Part shown: positions 50,898 to 61,639 of the stretch, one piece after another | Layout: every line of letters begins with the position of its first letter | Numbering within the stretch: position 1 is the stretch's first letter | NCBI RefSeq assembly: GCF_900128455.1 | Contig: NZ_LT635783.1 | Coordinates: 1,142,919-1,206,918, forward strand | Origin: Bacteroides mediterraneensis | GTDB lineage: Bacteria; Bacteroidota; Bacteroidia; Bacteroidales; Bacteroidaceae | Reading direction: 5' to 3' | Length of the DNA stretch: 64,000 nucleotides | Position numbers and translations under genes: made by a program | Notes under the pieces: generated by a model | The model's input: only the letters and a program-made list of their open reading frames with translations | What the model was told of the DNA's origin: nothing | Database searches by the model: none

Positions 50898-53348
50898 ATG
50901 AGAAAAGTTCTGTGTGTATGTGTGCTTCTGATAGCTTCTGTCTTGGGGTTAATCGCTGCAGAGACGGAGGATTTGAAATTATGGTATTCGGCTCCGGCAC
51001 GTAACTGGTGGGAAGCATTGCCTGTAGGTAATTCTCATATAGGAGGAATGGTGTTTGGAGGAGTTGCACATGAAGAAATTCAGCTGAATGAAGAAACCTT
51101 TTGGGCAGGTGGTCCTTACAATAATAATAGAGAAGGGGCATCCGCTTATTTAAATGAGGTGAGAAAACTGATTTTTGAAGGGAAAAACTCAGAGGCCAGG
51201 AGTTTGCTGGATGCAAAGTTCATGCCTTCTCAGCATGGAATGCGTTACCTGACTTTGGGTAGTCTGCGGATGGATTTTGATTGCGAAGGAGAGGTGGATG
51301 CTTATTCTCGTGACTTGAATTTGGAGGATGCGACGGCTTCTGTCCGTTTCCGTTGTGGTGGAGTGGAATATACCCGTCGGGTGTTTACTTCCTTTGCCGA
51401 TAATGTCATGGTGATTGAACTGGCTGCGGGTGAGGTAAGTAAGAATTTGGGAGTTGACTTGAGATATGCTTGTCCACTGACTTCAGAGGTGAAAAATGAA
51501 GGGGAATACCTTGTCATGTATTGTAATGGTGCGGAACATGAAGGTGTTCCGGCTGCGCTTCATGCGGTGGTGATGATGCGTGTAAAGTCGGATGGAAAAG
51601 TGGTATGCAAGGATGGAAGCCTTTCTGTGAAGGATGCATCGTCGGCTACCATCTTATTGAGTGCGGCAACTAATTTCGTCAATTATCAGGATGTGTCGGG
51701 AGATGCATACGCTAAAGCACGCCGTGCCATCGAAGGAGCTTGGGGCAAACCGAATAAAATATTGTATAAGGAACATAAGGAAACTTACTCTGAGCAGTTC
51801 GGAAGGGTGGACCTGAGTTTGCCTTCTTCTGAATTCTCGAAGAGGGAAACAGACATACGTATCAATGATTTCAATAAGGTAGAAGATTGTTCGCTGGCTG
51901 CATTGATGTTTCAGTATGGGCGTTATCTGTTGATATCGTCCTCTCAGCCAGGTAGCCAGCCGGCAAATCTACAGGGTATATGGAACAAGGATTTGTATGC
52001 ACCTTGGGACAGCAAGTACACCATTAATATTAATGCGGAGATGAACTACTGGCCGGCAGAAGTGACTAACCTGTCGGAGACGCATCGTCCTTTCTTCGAG
52101 ATGGCACGTGACCTTTCTGTAACGGGAAGTGAAACAGCCCGTGTGTTGTATGGGGCCAAAGGATGGGTAGCTCACCATAATACGGATATTTGGAGGGCGG
52201 CCGGACCGGTGGATTTTGCAGATGCAGGTATGTGGCCCAATGGAGGGGCATGGGTAGCTCAGCATCTTTGGCAGCATTATCTGTATTCCGGTGACAAGAA
52301 TTTTCTGCGGGAGTATTATCCGGTGTTGAAGGGTACGGCCGATTTTCTTTTGTCGTTCATGACCAAGCATCCCCGTTATGGTTGGATGGTGACGGCTCCT
52401 TCTGTTTCTCCAGAGCATGGACCGAACGGGGTATCCATCGTGGCAGGATGTACGATGGACAACCAGATTGCTTTTGATGCATTGAGCAATACGCTGCATG
52501 CGGCACGGATATTGGAGGAAAGCCAGGCATATTGTGACTCTCTTCAGCACTTGATAAACCAGTTGCCTCCAATGCAGATCGGACAGTACAATCAGTTGCA
52601 GGAGTGGTTGGAGGATGTGGATGATCCGAAAGACCAGCATCGGCATATCTCTCATCTGTATGGTTTGTATCCGAGCAATCAGGTATCTCCTTATCGAAGT
52701 CCGGAATTGTTCCAGGCTGCCAAAAATACCTTGATACAGAGAGGGGATATGGCAACCGGGTGGAGTATTGGCTGGAAGATTAATTTCTGGGCGCGCATGC
52801 TGGATGGCAATCATGCATATCGAATCATCCGGAATATGCTTTCTTTGTTGCCGTGCGACAGTCTGGCTGGAAGATATCCTTTGGGACGTACGTATCCGAA
52901 TATGCTGGATGCGCATCCACCTTTTCAGATAGACGGGAACTTCGGCTTTACGGCTGGAGTGGCTGAGATGCTTTTGCAGAGTCATGACGGGGCTGTACAT
53001 TTGCTGCCGGCCATACCCAATGAGTGGCAGGAGGGAAGTGTAAAAGGTTTGGTGGCCCGAGGAGGCTTCGTGGTGGATATGGACTGGAAGAATACGAATC
53101 TCACGCAGGCGGTAGTCTATTCCCGAATTGGGGGAGTGATTCGTTTACGGTCTTATGTTCCTCTGAAAGGAAAAGGCTTGAAGGAAGCTTCGGGTGATTG
53201 TCCGAATGACTTGTTGAGGCAGGCAGAAATTTCTGCGCCGCTGATTTCGGAGAAACTGATACAACCGGAAAAACCTGGATTGAGGAAGGTGTATGAATAC
53301 GATTTGAAGACGAAGCCGGGAAAGCGGTATGTAGTTTACGCAAAATAG
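50898..53348 (+). CDS. GH95 alpha-L-fucosidase/alpha-L-galactosidase
   Basis: An 816-residue enzyme with a signal peptide (ending LGLIAAE). The N-terminal beta domain begins [20 protein letters not shown] and [13 protein letters not shown], the usual GH95 opening. The helical barrel has [19 protein letters not shown] with the asparagines that activate water, [17 protein letters not shown], and [18 protein letters not shown] with a catalytic Asp. GH95 enzymes are inverting and release alpha-L-fucose or alpha-L-galactose; in xylan loci the L-galactose activity is the more natural expectation, as L-galactose caps cereal glucuronoarabinoxylan side chains. Substrate is inferred. Confidence 0.93.
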   Translation: MRKVLCVCVLLIASVLGLIAAETEDLKLWYSAPARNWWEALPVGNSHIGGMVFGGVAHEEIQLNEETFWAGGPYNNNREGASAYLNEVRKLIFEGKNSEARSLLDAKFMPSQHGMRYLTLGSLRMDFDCEGEVDAYSRDLNLEDATASVRFRCGGVEYTRRVFTSFADNVMVIELAAGEVSKNLGVDLRYACPLTSEVKNEGEYLVMYCNGAEHEGVPAALHAVVMMRVKSDGKVVCKDGSLSVKDASSATILLSAATNFVNYQDVSGDAYAKARRAIEGAWGKPNKILYKEHKETYSEQFGRVDLSLPSSEFSKRETDIRINDFNKVEDCSLAALMFQYGRYLLISSSQPGSQPANLQGIWNKDLYAPWDSKYTININAEMNYWPAEVTNLSETHRPFFEMARDLSVTGSETARVLYGAKGWVAHHNTDIWRAAGPVDFADAGMWPNGGAWVAQHLWQHYLYSGDKNFLREYYPVLKGTADFLLSFMTKHPRYGWMVTAPSVSPEHGPNGVSIVAGCTMDNQIAFDALSNTLHAARILEESQAYCDSLQHLINQLPPMQIGQYNQLQEWLEDVDDPKDQHRHISHLYGLYPSNQVSPYRSPELFQAAKNTLIQRGDMATGWSIGWKINFWARMLDGNHAYRIIRNMLSLLPCDSLAGRYPLGRTYPNMLDAHPPFQIDGNFGFTAGVAEMLLQSHDGAVHLLPAIPNEWQEGSVKGLVARGGFVVDMDWKNTNLTQAVVYSRIGGVIRLRSYVPLKGKGLKEASGDCPNDLLRQAEISAPLISEKLIQPEKPGLRKVYEYDLKTKPGKRYVVYAK

Positions 53349-53384
53349 AATTTGAACGAATCATTTGTAAAAGTATATATAATC

Positions 53385-54992
53385 ATGAAAAAACATTTTT
53401 TGTTAGCTTGTCTGTTAATGGCTATGGGAGGTATATGGGCCGGTCCGGCCAATGCGCAATGTGGAGATAACGGGGATGGAACGTTTTCTAATCCGGTATT
53501 CTGGGCAGATGTGCCCGACCCGGATGTCATACGTGTGGGGGATGACTTCTACATGGTGAGTACGACCATGCATCTGGTTCCCGGAGCGCCCATCATGCAT
53601 TCAAAGGATCTGGTGAATTGGGAGATTGTCAGTTACCTGTACGATCGGCTGGATGACAAACCTAATTATGACTTGAAGGAGGGGACAGTTTACGGACGAG
53701 GACAGTGGGCTACTTCCTTGCGTTACCATGATGGAATGTATTATGCGTATTTCTCTCCGAATGATACTCCTTACAAAGGATATGTATATACGACTTCCGA
53801 TCCGAAAAAGGGATGGACCTTGTTGTCGCGAATTCCTCACTTTCATGACGCATCGTTGTTTTTTGATGATGACGGAAAAGCGTATATCTTTTATGGAACC
53901 GGACAGCTGCGTGAGTTGAAGCCTGATTTGAGCGGTGTCATGCCGGGTGGGGTCGATATGAAGATATTCGAAAGAGATAAGGAGGAAAATGCCTTGCTGG
54001 AAGGTAGTAGGGTGATTAAACACGATGGAAAGTATTATTTGCTGATGATTTCATGGCCTCAGGGAGGCAATCGCCGGCAGGTATGCTATCGGGCGGATAA
54101 GATAACCGGACCTTATGAGAAAAAGGTGATATTGGAAGATGCGTTTGCAGGTTTTCCGTATGTGGCACAAGGTACGATTGTGGATGACGGAAAAGGGAAC
54201 TGGTATGGTGTTATTTTCCAGGATCGGAATGGGGTAGGTCGCGTGTTGACCGTGATGCCTTGCCGTTGGGTGGACGGCTGGCCGATGCTGGGTGACGAAA
54301 ACGGACATGTGCCGGCGACGATGAACAAACCTGTACAGGGATATTCTTCCGAAGGGCTGGTAGTCAGCGATGATTTTAGTGGAGACAAGTTGAAATTGAA
54401 CTGGCAGTGGAATCACAATCCGATGAATGACTGCTGGTCATTGACTGAACGCAAAGGATATTTGCGTTTGAAAACCGGACGGGTGGTTGATAATTTGTTT
54501 GTGGCTCCCAATACGTTGACTCAGCGCATGGAAGGGCCGGAATGTTCGGGAGTTGTTTGTATGGACCTTTCAGGCATGAAGGATGGAGATGTAGCCGGAC
54601 TGAGTGCCTTTAATGGAGATGCGGGCATCTTGTCCGTGACTTGTAAAGGGAACCGGAAATACCTGACCATGAAGACGGAAAGTGTCCGGCTGGATGACAC
54701 GGACAAGGCCGTGACAGGTATCGACCGGAATGTGATGCAGACTGTCGACTTGACGTCGGATGTGATATACCTTCGTCTGGATGGAGATTTCAGGTTGAAC
54801 AAGGACATGGCCTGTTTCTATTATAGTTACGATAATAAGGACTGGAAGAAAATCGGTTCTGATTTCAAAATGATTTTTGACTATCGTCGTTTCTTTATGG
54901 GAACCAAATTTGCCTTGTTTAATTATGCAACAAAGACTCTGGGAGGTTTTGTGGATATAGATTTCTTCGATTATAAACACATTAAGAAGTAA
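53385..54992 (+). CDS. GH43 arabinofuranosidase-like enzyme with C-terminal sandwich
   Basis: A 535-residue exported protein (signal peptide ending GPANAQ). The GH43 propeller at about 20-325 shows ADVPDPDVIRVGDDFYMVST (base Asp), HDASLFFDDDGKAY (Asp) and LLEGSRVIKHDGKYYLLM (acid Glu). The C-terminal part (about 335-530) is a GH43_C2-like beta-sandwich. The opening NPVFWADVPDPD is typical of the subfamily 12 arabinofuranosidases, from recognition only. The ATG at 53385 is preferred over 53352 because the signal peptide starts there. It begins 36 bases after GH95. Confidence 0.92.
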   Translation: MKKHFLLACLLMAMGGIWAGPANAQCGDNGDGTFSNPVFWADVPDPDVIRVGDDFYMVSTTMHLVPGAPIMHSKDLVNWEIVSYLYDRLDDKPNYDLKEGTVYGRGQWATSLRYHDGMYYAYFSPNDTPYKGYVYTTSDPKKGWTLLSRIPHFHDASLFFDDDGKAYIFYGTGQLRELKPDLSGVMPGGVDMKIFERDKEENALLEGSRVIKHDGKYYLLMISWPQGGNRRQVCYRADKITGPYEKKVILEDAFAGFPYVAQGTIVDDGKGNWYGVIFQDRNGVGRVLTVMPCRWVDGWPMLGDENGHVPATMNKPVQGYSSEGLVVSDDFSGDKLKLNWQWNHNPMNDCWSLTERKGYLRLKTGRVVDNLFVAPNTLTQRMEGPECSGVVCMDLSGMKDGDVAGLSAFNGDAGILSVTCKGNRKYLTMKTESVRLDDTDKAVTGIDRNVMQTVDLTSDVIYLRLDGDFRLNKDMACFYYSYDNKDWKKIGSDFKMIFDYRRFFMGTKFALFNYATKTLGGFVDIDFFDYKHIKK

Positions 54993-55025
54993 TTGTGGAT
55001 TTGAAATTTTATGAAGGTTGGAATG

Positions 55026-57416
55026 ATGAAACGGAATTTGATTGCAGGATGCCTGTGTTTGATGATGTGGAATGGTATCTCTTCGAATATTCAGGCACAA
55101 GATAGATTGTACAAGAATACTTTTCCTTTAGGGGATGTAGAATTGCTTGACGGGCCGTTTAAGCATGCACAGGAATTGAACCTGAAAGTGTTGATGGAGT
55201 ATGACGTCGATCGGCTTTTGGCTCCCTTCCTTAAAGAAGCAGGCTTGCCTTTGAAAGCAGAGCCATTCCCGAATTGGGCGGGGCTTGACGGACATGTCGG
55301 CGGGCATTATTTATCAGCTATGGCGATGAATTATGCAGTTACAGGCAATGAAGAGTGCAAAAAACGGATGGAATATATGCTGAGTGAATTGAAACGTTGC
55401 CAGGAGAGTAATGGAGACGGCTATATCGGAGGTATTCCTAATGGAAAGGTGCTGTGGACGGATATAAAAAACGGAAAAGTAGAGTCTATCTGGAAATATT
55501 GGGCTCCGTGGTATAACGTACATAAAATCTTTGCTGGATTGAGAGATGCCTGGATGTATACGGGAAACGAGGACGCACTGGATATGTTCTTGAAATTGTG
55601 TGACTGGGGTATTTCTGTCACAGAAGGACTTTCAGACAATCAGATGGAACAGATGTTGGCCAATGAATTTGGGGGAATGGATGAAATCTTTGCCGATGCC
55701 TATCAGATTACGGGTGAGCAGAAATATCTGACTACGGCCAAGCGTTTCTCTCATCGGTGGTTGTTCGACAGTATGGCAGCGCACAAGGACAATCTGGACA
55801 ATATACATGCGAACACACAGATTCCGAAAGTTATCGGGTATCAGCGTATAGCAGAAGTGTGTGGAGATAATCAATACTTGGATGCAGCCGATTTCTTTTG
55901 GAACATTGTAGCCTGCAAGCGTTCGCTGGCGTTGGGCGGGAACAGTCGTCGGGAGTATTTTTCGGCCATGGACGATTTCAGAAGTCATGTAGAAGTGCGG
56001 GAAGGTCCGGAATCCTGTAATACGTATAACATGTTGAAACTGACGGAAGGTTTGTTCCGGATGACAGGAAAGGCTACATATACGGACTTTTATGAGAGAG
56101 CCCTGTATAATCATATTTTGTCAACACAGCATCCGGAACACGGTGGTTACGTGTACTTCACTTCGGCTCGTCCGGCACACTATCGGGTGTACTCGAAACC
56201 TAACAGTGCCATGTGGTGTTGTGTAGGCACCGGAATGGAGAATCATGGGAAGTATGGGGAGTTTATCTATACGCATGCTTCTGATTCCCTATTTGTCAAT
56301 CTTTTCATTCCTTCACGACTGAACTGGGAACAGGAGAAAGCCACGATTACGCAGGAAACCCAGTTCCCTGATGCGGAGACCTCTCGGTTGACAGTGGGGT
56401 TGAAGGATGGAAGGTCTCGTCATTTCAAATTGTTGGTGAGACGTCCGGAATGGGTCACAGATGGATATGAAGTGAGATGCAATGGAAAGGTTGTGGAGGC
56501 TTCGGAGAAGGCAGACGGTTCTTCTTATATTTGTATTGACCGTGAATGGAAAGATGGCGATAAGGTGGAAGTGTTCTTGCCCATGAAAATGCGATTGGAA
56601 TCCCTTCAAGGAGAAGATGATTTTGTGGCCATTATGCGTGGTCCTATCCTGATGAGCGCATCTGTAGGTACAGAAAACTTAGATGGGCTGATTGCTGATG
56701 ATGGGCGTTGGGGGCATATTGCTTCAGGCAAGTTGGTGCCATTAAGTGAAACTCCGGTCTTGATTGGAAGTAAAGAAGAGGTGACCAATTACCTGAATGG
56801 TCTGAAACCCATGGAAGGTCAGACTTTACGTTATAAATTGTCGGGCATATTCAATGATGCGAAGTTTGACGGTCTGGTGTTGGAACCCTTCTCCCGTATT
56901 CATGATTGTCGATACATGATGTATTGGTTATGTATGACGGCGGATGGATATGCTGCGTATACGAAGCGTACACAAGAAGAGGAAAAACGGTTGATGGCAT
57001 TGGATGCGCGTACGTTGGATGCGGTAAGTGTCGGTGAACAGCAGCCTGAAGTGGATCATAAGATGCTGAAAGAGAACTCTGAAACCGGATTATTGAAAGG
57101 TAAGAAGTGGAGGGATGCCCGCAATGGAGGGTATTTCAAATATACACTTTCTACTAACGGCAAGCAGCCTTCTTCCCTCATGGCTACTTATTGGGGGAAT
57201 GAACAAGGTAATCGGAATTTTGAAATTGTGGTCGATGGTACGGTTGTGGCGACTGAGAATATCGTGGGCAAATGGAACAAGGAAGAATTTGTGGATGTGG
57301 AATATAAATTGCCCGAAGCTCTGGTAAAAGGAAAGAATCAGATTGAAGTCATGTTTAGAAGTAAGGACAATAATGTGGCAGGTGGAATTTTCATGCTGCG
57401 TTTGCTTACGGAATAA
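55026..57416 (+). CDS. GH146/GH127-type beta-L-arabinofuranosidase
   Basis: A 796-residue exported enzyme (signal peptide MKRNLIAGCLCLMMWNGI, ending IQAQ). The (alpha/alpha)6 barrel of the GH127/GH146 clan is clear: WAGLDGHVGGHYLSAMAM, WAPWYNVHKIFAGLRDAW, NEFGGMDEIFADAY, and GPESCNTYNML followed by MWCCVGTGMENHGKYG. The Glu-x-Cys and Cys-Cys elements (about residues 329-331 and 398-399) form the zinc-cysteine active site in which a Cys is nucleophile. C-terminal domains from about 620 suggest GH146 rather than GH127. Known activity is removal of beta-L-arabinofuranose; its xylan target here is inferred. Alternative starts at 55011 and 55023. Confidence 0.9.
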   Translation: MKRNLIAGCLCLMMWNGISSNIQAQDRLYKNTFPLGDVELLDGPFKHAQELNLKVLMEYDVDRLLAPFLKEAGLPLKAEPFPNWAGLDGHVGGHYLSAMAMNYAVTGNEECKKRMEYMLSELKRCQESNGDGYIGGIPNGKVLWTDIKNGKVESIWKYWAPWYNVHKIFAGLRDAWMYTGNEDALDMFLKLCDWGISVTEGLSDNQMEQMLANEFGGMDEIFADAYQITGEQKYLTTAKRFSHRWLFDSMAAHKDNLDNIHANTQIPKVIGYQRIAEVCGDNQYLDAADFFWNIVACKRSLALGGNSRREYFSAMDDFRSHVEVREGPESCNTYNMLKLTEGLFRMTGKATYTDFYERALYNHILSTQHPEHGGYVYFTSARPAHYRVYSKPNSAMWCCVGTGMENHGKYGEFIYTHASDSLFVNLFIPSRLNWEQEKATITQETQFPDAETSRLTVGLKDGRSRHFKLLVRRPEWVTDGYEVRCNGKVVEASEKADGSSYICIDREWKDGDKVEVFLPMKMRLESLQGEDDFVAIMRGPILMSASVGTENLDGLIADDGRWGHIASGKLVPLSETPVLIGSKEEVTNYLNGLKPMEGQTLRYKLSGIFNDAKFDGLVLEPFSRIHDCRYMMYWLCMTADGYAAYTKRTQEEEKRLMALDARTLDAVSVGEQQPEVDHKMLKENSETGLLKGKKWRDARNGGYFKYTLSTNGKQPSSLMATYWGNEQGNRNFEIVVDGTVVATENIVGKWNKEEFVDVEYKLPEALVKGKNQIEVMFRSKDNNVAGGIFMLRLLTE

Positions 57417-57450
57417 TTGTTCTCAATAGGAATCTATAAAGAATGAGTAT

Positions 57451-57480
57451 CCGCAATGGGTTGTTCCTATTGCGGGTTCT
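57451..57480 (+). other. Intercistronic stem-loop
   Basis: CCGCAATGGG pairs with CCTATTGCGG (one G-U) around a short loop, 35 bases after the GH146 stop. It lacks a T run, so it is more likely an mRNA-processing or stability element than a terminator. Confidence 0.45.
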
Positions 57481-57544
57481 CATACTTGAAACAAAAAGTA
57501 AGAACTTATAAAACAAAAATGGTGGGATATCGTTACATAAAACT

Positions 57545-59593
57545 TTGTTTATCGCTTTGTTTTCTTTATCCACTTCTGCTCAAAATGTGAACAAAGTGGT
57601 GGAAAGGACGGTGGTAAATCCTTCTTTCAAAGCGAGAACCGGGAGTATCAATACGATAACTAAGGTGGAAATGACGGATGCTGATACTAAATTGTTCGTA
57701 CATGTGGTATTTCGTCCTCACTGGTGGGTTTGCCTGGACAGTACGATTTATTTGGAAGATGTGTCTACAGGTTTACGTTACCAAACAACAGGGATAGAAG
57801 GGATGAAGTTTGGTGAACGGTTTTTCATGCCGGATTCGGGAGAAACGGATGTGGTCTTGACTTTTCCTCCGTTGCCGGAATCGGTAAAAATGGTGAACTG
57901 GATTCGGCCAGATTCGTCAGAAGATAATACATACGGCATTGATCTGACAAAAGATGGAGAAGGGTTGGGTGTTTCTGAAAAACGAGAAAGATGGCTTGCT
58001 CAAAATCCACAGACGGGAACGTCAGTCGGAAGGGAGGAGGGATTTACTCATTTCTTTCACTCGGATACGACTTATGTGACTGGGGTACTTGATCATTATG
58101 ATCCTATATTGGGATTTGATACCGGTATCATTTATGTACAAGATATGCTTGAAGATAAAGACCGACCAGTAGTCATAAAGATTCATCCGGACGGAAAATT
58201 AGAGGGAAAAGTATTTTTGGAGCATCCTTCCCGATGTTTAATGGTGATAGGAGAAAATAATTCACTGCATAGAAACATTTATCTTGAACCAGGAAAGACT
58301 TTGTCGCTGTATATCGATTTTGAAGATATGCTTGCCCGCAGCAGAGCTAGAGACTGGAACTATCCGTTGTCCAATCTGATGTATGGAGATGAGTTGGGTG
58401 AGATAAACCGACAACTTGCCGAAGCACCGGAGTTTACGCTTGGCTATCTGGAAATGAAAGAAATGGAAAGTAAGTTGGCTCCAAAGCAGGTACGTGAGAA
58501 ATGGGATGAAGCTGTGAGTTTATGGCACGATAAGTTGTCTCAATACATGGATAAGCAACAGGTATGTCTTAAGGTCCGACAGTTGTTGCCATTGGATGAA
58601 AAGATATCTGGAGCATATTGGTTACTGGATTACGCGATGGATTATACTTATGGGTTAGCGAATGATACTACCGGAAAAGCACCGTTACCCATGGAGTTTT
58701 TCAGCTTTTTGCGCGATATGCCGCTTAATGATGAAAAAATTTTGGCTGTAAATAAAGCTTCCATCTTTATCAATCGTTTTGCGTTTATGGATTGGTTGCA
58801 AAAGCAGGCGTATGAAAAACTCAAAGCATGCTATGGAATGGTAATTCCATCTGATGTGACTTCTTTACAGACTGCGGAGAGAATGTTTTATCCTTATAAA
58901 ATACAGACAGAGATTCTGATGGAGTATTTGAATATGACTGAAATACCTTTTTTGTGGCAGTTGGTTTTGTGCAATAAGATTTGTACAGTGTTGGAGGCGG
59001 AAGCTAACAAAAAAGTGACTCAGCAGGATTTGAAAACGACACAGACGATGTCGTGTCTGAAGGATTCTTTCTGTGCAATGATTACTTATCCTGTGCTGAC
59101 ACAGGCAATAGAAAGCTCTTATCGGGAGTATCTCAAGAAGCAACCTTACCAACTACCCCCTTGTGAAGGAACGGATATTTTTCGAAAAATTACGGAATCT
59201 TATAAAGGGAAGATTTTGTTGGTTGATTTTTGGTCGACCGGTTGTGGACCATGTCGGTTTGCAATTGAGAGAAGTGCAGACTTGAGAGCGAAATGGAGAG
59301 GGCATAAAGATGTGCAGTTCATATTTATAACCAGTGAAGGTGAGTCTCCGGAGAAACCTTATAAAGAATATGTAGAAAAGAATTTAAAAGGAGAGGCTGT
59401 CTATCGCATTCCGTCATCCGACTATCAGCGCTTGCGTGAATTATTTAGTTTCAATGGCATTCCACGTTATATACTTGTGGGACGCGATGGAAAAATCATT
59501 TCGAATGATTATCAGCATATTTATCTGTCTGAAGCATTGGAGAAGGATTTGAAGGCCTTGGGAGTGAATTTGGATGAAGAAAAAGAAAAATAG
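57545..59593 (+). CDS. TlpA-like thioredoxin-domain protein, start region apparently frameshifted
   Basis: A 682-residue protein. The last 150 residues are a TlpA/thioredoxin domain with KILLVDFWSTGCGPCRFAIE (CGPC active site) and FSFNGIPRYILVGRDGKI with the cis-Pro. The first 500 residues are uncharacterised, with a beta-rich start and a helical middle, as in Bacteroidetes DUF4369/thioredoxin fusions. In this frame no ATG starts the gene: the first start is TTG at 57545 and leaves only a stub of a signal peptide. An ATG at 57519 in another frame, plus one extra A near 57537-57540, would give MVGYRYIKTLFIALFSLSTS, a full signal peptide. So a one-base deletion, real or an assembly error, is likely. 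Confidence 0.75.
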   Translation: MFIALFSLSTSAQNVNKVVERTVVNPSFKARTGSINTITKVEMTDADTKLFVHVVFRPHWWVCLDSTIYLEDVSTGLRYQTTGIEGMKFGERFFMPDSGETDVVLTFPPLPESVKMVNWIRPDSSEDNTYGIDLTKDGEGLGVSEKRERWLAQNPQTGTSVGREEGFTHFFHSDTTYVTGVLDHYDPILGFDTGIIYVQDMLEDKDRPVVIKIHPDGKLEGKVFLEHPSRCLMVIGENNSLHRNIYLEPGKTLSLYIDFEDMLARSRARDWNYPLSNLMYGDELGEINRQLAEAPEFTLGYLEMKEMESKLAPKQVREKWDEAVSLWHDKLSQYMDKQQVCLKVRQLLPLDEKISGAYWLLDYAMDYTYGLANDTTGKAPLPMEFFSFLRDMPLNDEKILAVNKASIFINRFAFMDWLQKQAYEKLKACYGMVIPSDVTSLQTAERMFYPYKIQTEILMEYLNMTEIPFLWQLVLCNKICTVLEAEANKKVTQQDLKTTQTMSCLKDSFCAMITYPVLTQAIESSYREYLKKQPYQLPPCEGTDIFRKITESYKGKILLVDFWSTGCGPCRFAIERSADLRAKWRGHKDVQFIFITSEGESPEKPYKEYVEKNLKGEAVYRIPSSDYQRLRELFSFNGIPRYILVGRDGKIISNDYQHIYLSEALEKDLKALGVNLDEEKEK

Positions 59594-59655
59594 GAATAGA
59601 TAAATTTCGTTTAGAAGAATTTAAGTAGAGGTATATAAGTTTAAATTAAAAACTA

Positions 59656-61623
59656 ATGTCTATGATAAAACGTGTATTGTTATCGTCTTTTGCGGCAATG
59701 ATTTGTATAACAGGGTTATATGCAGGTGAAAAAGATGTGTTAAGTCCTGATGGACGTTTGAAAGTGGTTGTTTCAGATGAAGGTGGAATGCCTTCTTATC
59801 AGGTATTCTATGACGGAGTGGCTTTTATCAAGAAGTCTCCGTTGGGCATGAAGACCACTATCGGTGATTTTACGTCTTCTTTGTCATTGGGAAGTGAAAC
59901 CAAGGAGGCTTCTATCCGGAAAAACTACCGCTTGCCCAACATCAAAAAAAGTAAGGTGGAATATGCTGCTGAATCGGCTGTCATTCCATTTACCAAAGAA
60001 GGACAGAAGGTTTTTGATGTGGAATTCTGGGTGAGTAACAATGATGTGGCTTTCAGATATACTGTGTATCCTAAGAAGGATATCTTGTGTTGTGTCGTGC
60101 AGCAGGAAGCTACAGGATTTGTGTTGCCGGAAGGAACGACTACCTTCTTGTGTCCGCAAAGTGGTCCGATGGGTGGTTTTGCCCGAACTTCTCCCAGCTA
60201 TGAGACACCGTATACAGTAGATGATACGATGGGGAAAAATGGTTGGGGGGAAGGATATACATTCCCTTGTCTATTCAAAAATTCTGACAAAGGTTGGGTG
60301 TTAATATCCGAAACCGGAGTGAGCAGCTATTATTGTGGCAGTCGCCTGATTGGGCACGAGAACGGACTTTATACCATTGGTTTTCCGCAGGAAGGTGAAT
60401 TTAACGGCAATGGTACGACTTCTCCGGGCATTGCATTGCCAGGAAAAACTCCATGGCGTACCATAACCTTGGGGCCAACGTTGGCTCCTATCGTAGAAAC
60501 AACCGTACCGTTTGATGTGGTAGAACCTTTGTATGAACCATCGAAAGATTATGCGGCTGAATATGGTTGTGGAACTTGGAGCTGGATTATAGCGGGAGAT
60601 GCTAGTATGAATATGGACGACCAGAAGCGTTACATAGATTTCTGTGCAGCGATGGGTTACCGTACGGTACTGGTCGATGCGCTCTGGGACACGCAGGTGG
60701 GCTACGACAAAATAGAAGAACTGGCAGCTTATGCCAAGCAGAAGAATGTTGGCTTGTATTTGTGGTATAATTCCAATGGATACTGGAATGATGCGCCTCA
60801 AGGTCCTCGTGGAAAGATGAGTAACATTATCGCCCGTCGGAAAGAAATGAAGTGGATGCAGCGTATTGGTATCAAGGGAATCAAGGTTGACTTTGTAGGT
60901 AGTGACAAGCAGGTCACGATGCAGCTTTACGAAGATATTCTGGCCGATGCAAATGATTGTGGACTCTTGGTCATTTTTCATGGATGCACCATTCCACGTG
61001 GATGGGAGCGTATGTATCCTAATTATGCGGCCAGTGAAGCCGTATTGGCCAGTGAGAACATGAACTTCTCGCAGGGAAGTTGTGATGCGGAAGCATTCAA
61101 TGCATGTATTCATCCGTTTGTGCGCAACACGATTGGGAGCATGGATTTTGGAGGAAGTACTTTGAATAAATATTATAATGCGAAAAATGAGCCGGGTGGA
61201 CGGATGAGAGTCACTTCTGATGTGTTTGCACTGGCTACGGCAGTATTGTTTCAGAGTCCGGTACAACATTTTGCATTGGCACCTAATAATCTGACGGATG
61301 CTCCGGCTTGGGCAGTCGATTTCATGAAGAAGGTGCCTACCACATGGGATGAGGTAAAGTTTATAGACGGATATCCTGGAAAATATATCGTAATGGCACG
61401 TAAACATGCCGGTAAGTGGTATGTGGCAGGTATTAATGCACAGGATGAAACCGTTAATTTGAAGATAGATGTTTCTTCCTTGTTTGCGGCAGGAGAGGTT
61501 GTCTGTGTGTATGAAGATAATGATAAACTGGCAGGCTCTGTCAAGGAACAGGTTATCACTAAGAAACAAGTTGTGAACCTTTCTATTCCTAAAAATGGGG
61601 GTATAGTAATTACTCGGAAATAA
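59656..61623 (+). CDS. GH97 glycosidase, retaining alpha-galactosidase-like
   Basis: A 655-residue exported enzyme (signal peptide ending GLYAG). The N-terminal beta-sandwich (LSPDGRLKVVVSDEGGMPSY) and TIM barrel of GH97 are complete. The barrel shows GCGTWSWIIAGDASMN, YRTVLVDALWD, and GIKGIKVDFVGSDKQ, where Asp 412 takes the position of the nucleophile in retaining GH97 members. ASEAVLASENMNFSQ probably carries the acid/base Glu. The inverting SusB type uses Glu instead, so alpha-galactosidase-type activity is favoured. A C-terminal beta domain ends GGIVITRK. It may remove terminal alpha-galactose from xylan side chains. Confidence 0.92.
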   Translation: MSMIKRVLLSSFAAMICITGLYAGEKDVLSPDGRLKVVVSDEGGMPSYQVFYDGVAFIKKSPLGMKTTIGDFTSSLSLGSETKEASIRKNYRLPNIKKSKVEYAAESAVIPFTKEGQKVFDVEFWVSNNDVAFRYTVYPKKDILCCVVQQEATGFVLPEGTTTFLCPQSGPMGGFARTSPSYETPYTVDDTMGKNGWGEGYTFPCLFKNSDKGWVLISETGVSSYYCGSRLIGHENGLYTIGFPQEGEFNGNGTTSPGIALPGKTPWRTITLGPTLAPIVETTVPFDVVEPLYEPSKDYAAEYGCGTWSWIIAGDASMNMDDQKRYIDFCAAMGYRTVLVDALWDTQVGYDKIEELAAYAKQKNVGLYLWYNSNGYWNDAPQGPRGKMSNIIARRKEMKWMQRIGIKGIKVDFVGSDKQVTMQLYEDILADANDCGLLVIFHGCTIPRGWERMYPNYAASEAVLASENMNFSQGSCDAEAFNACIHPFVRNTIGSMDFGGSTLNKYYNAKNEPGGRMRVTSDVFALATAVLFQSPVQHFALAPNNLTDAPAWAVDFMKKVPTTWDEVKFIDGYPGKYIVMARKHAGKWYVAGINAQDETVNLKIDVSSLFAAGEVVCVYEDNDKLAGSVKEQVITKKQVVNLSIPKNGGIVITRK

Positions 61624-61639
61624 TTGTGAAGAAAAGATT

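Noticed and set aside
57419-57518. Operon break after GH146
   Set aside because: The stem-loop at 57451-57480 has no T run and no promoter consensus follows, so the downstream genes are more simply read as the same transcript.
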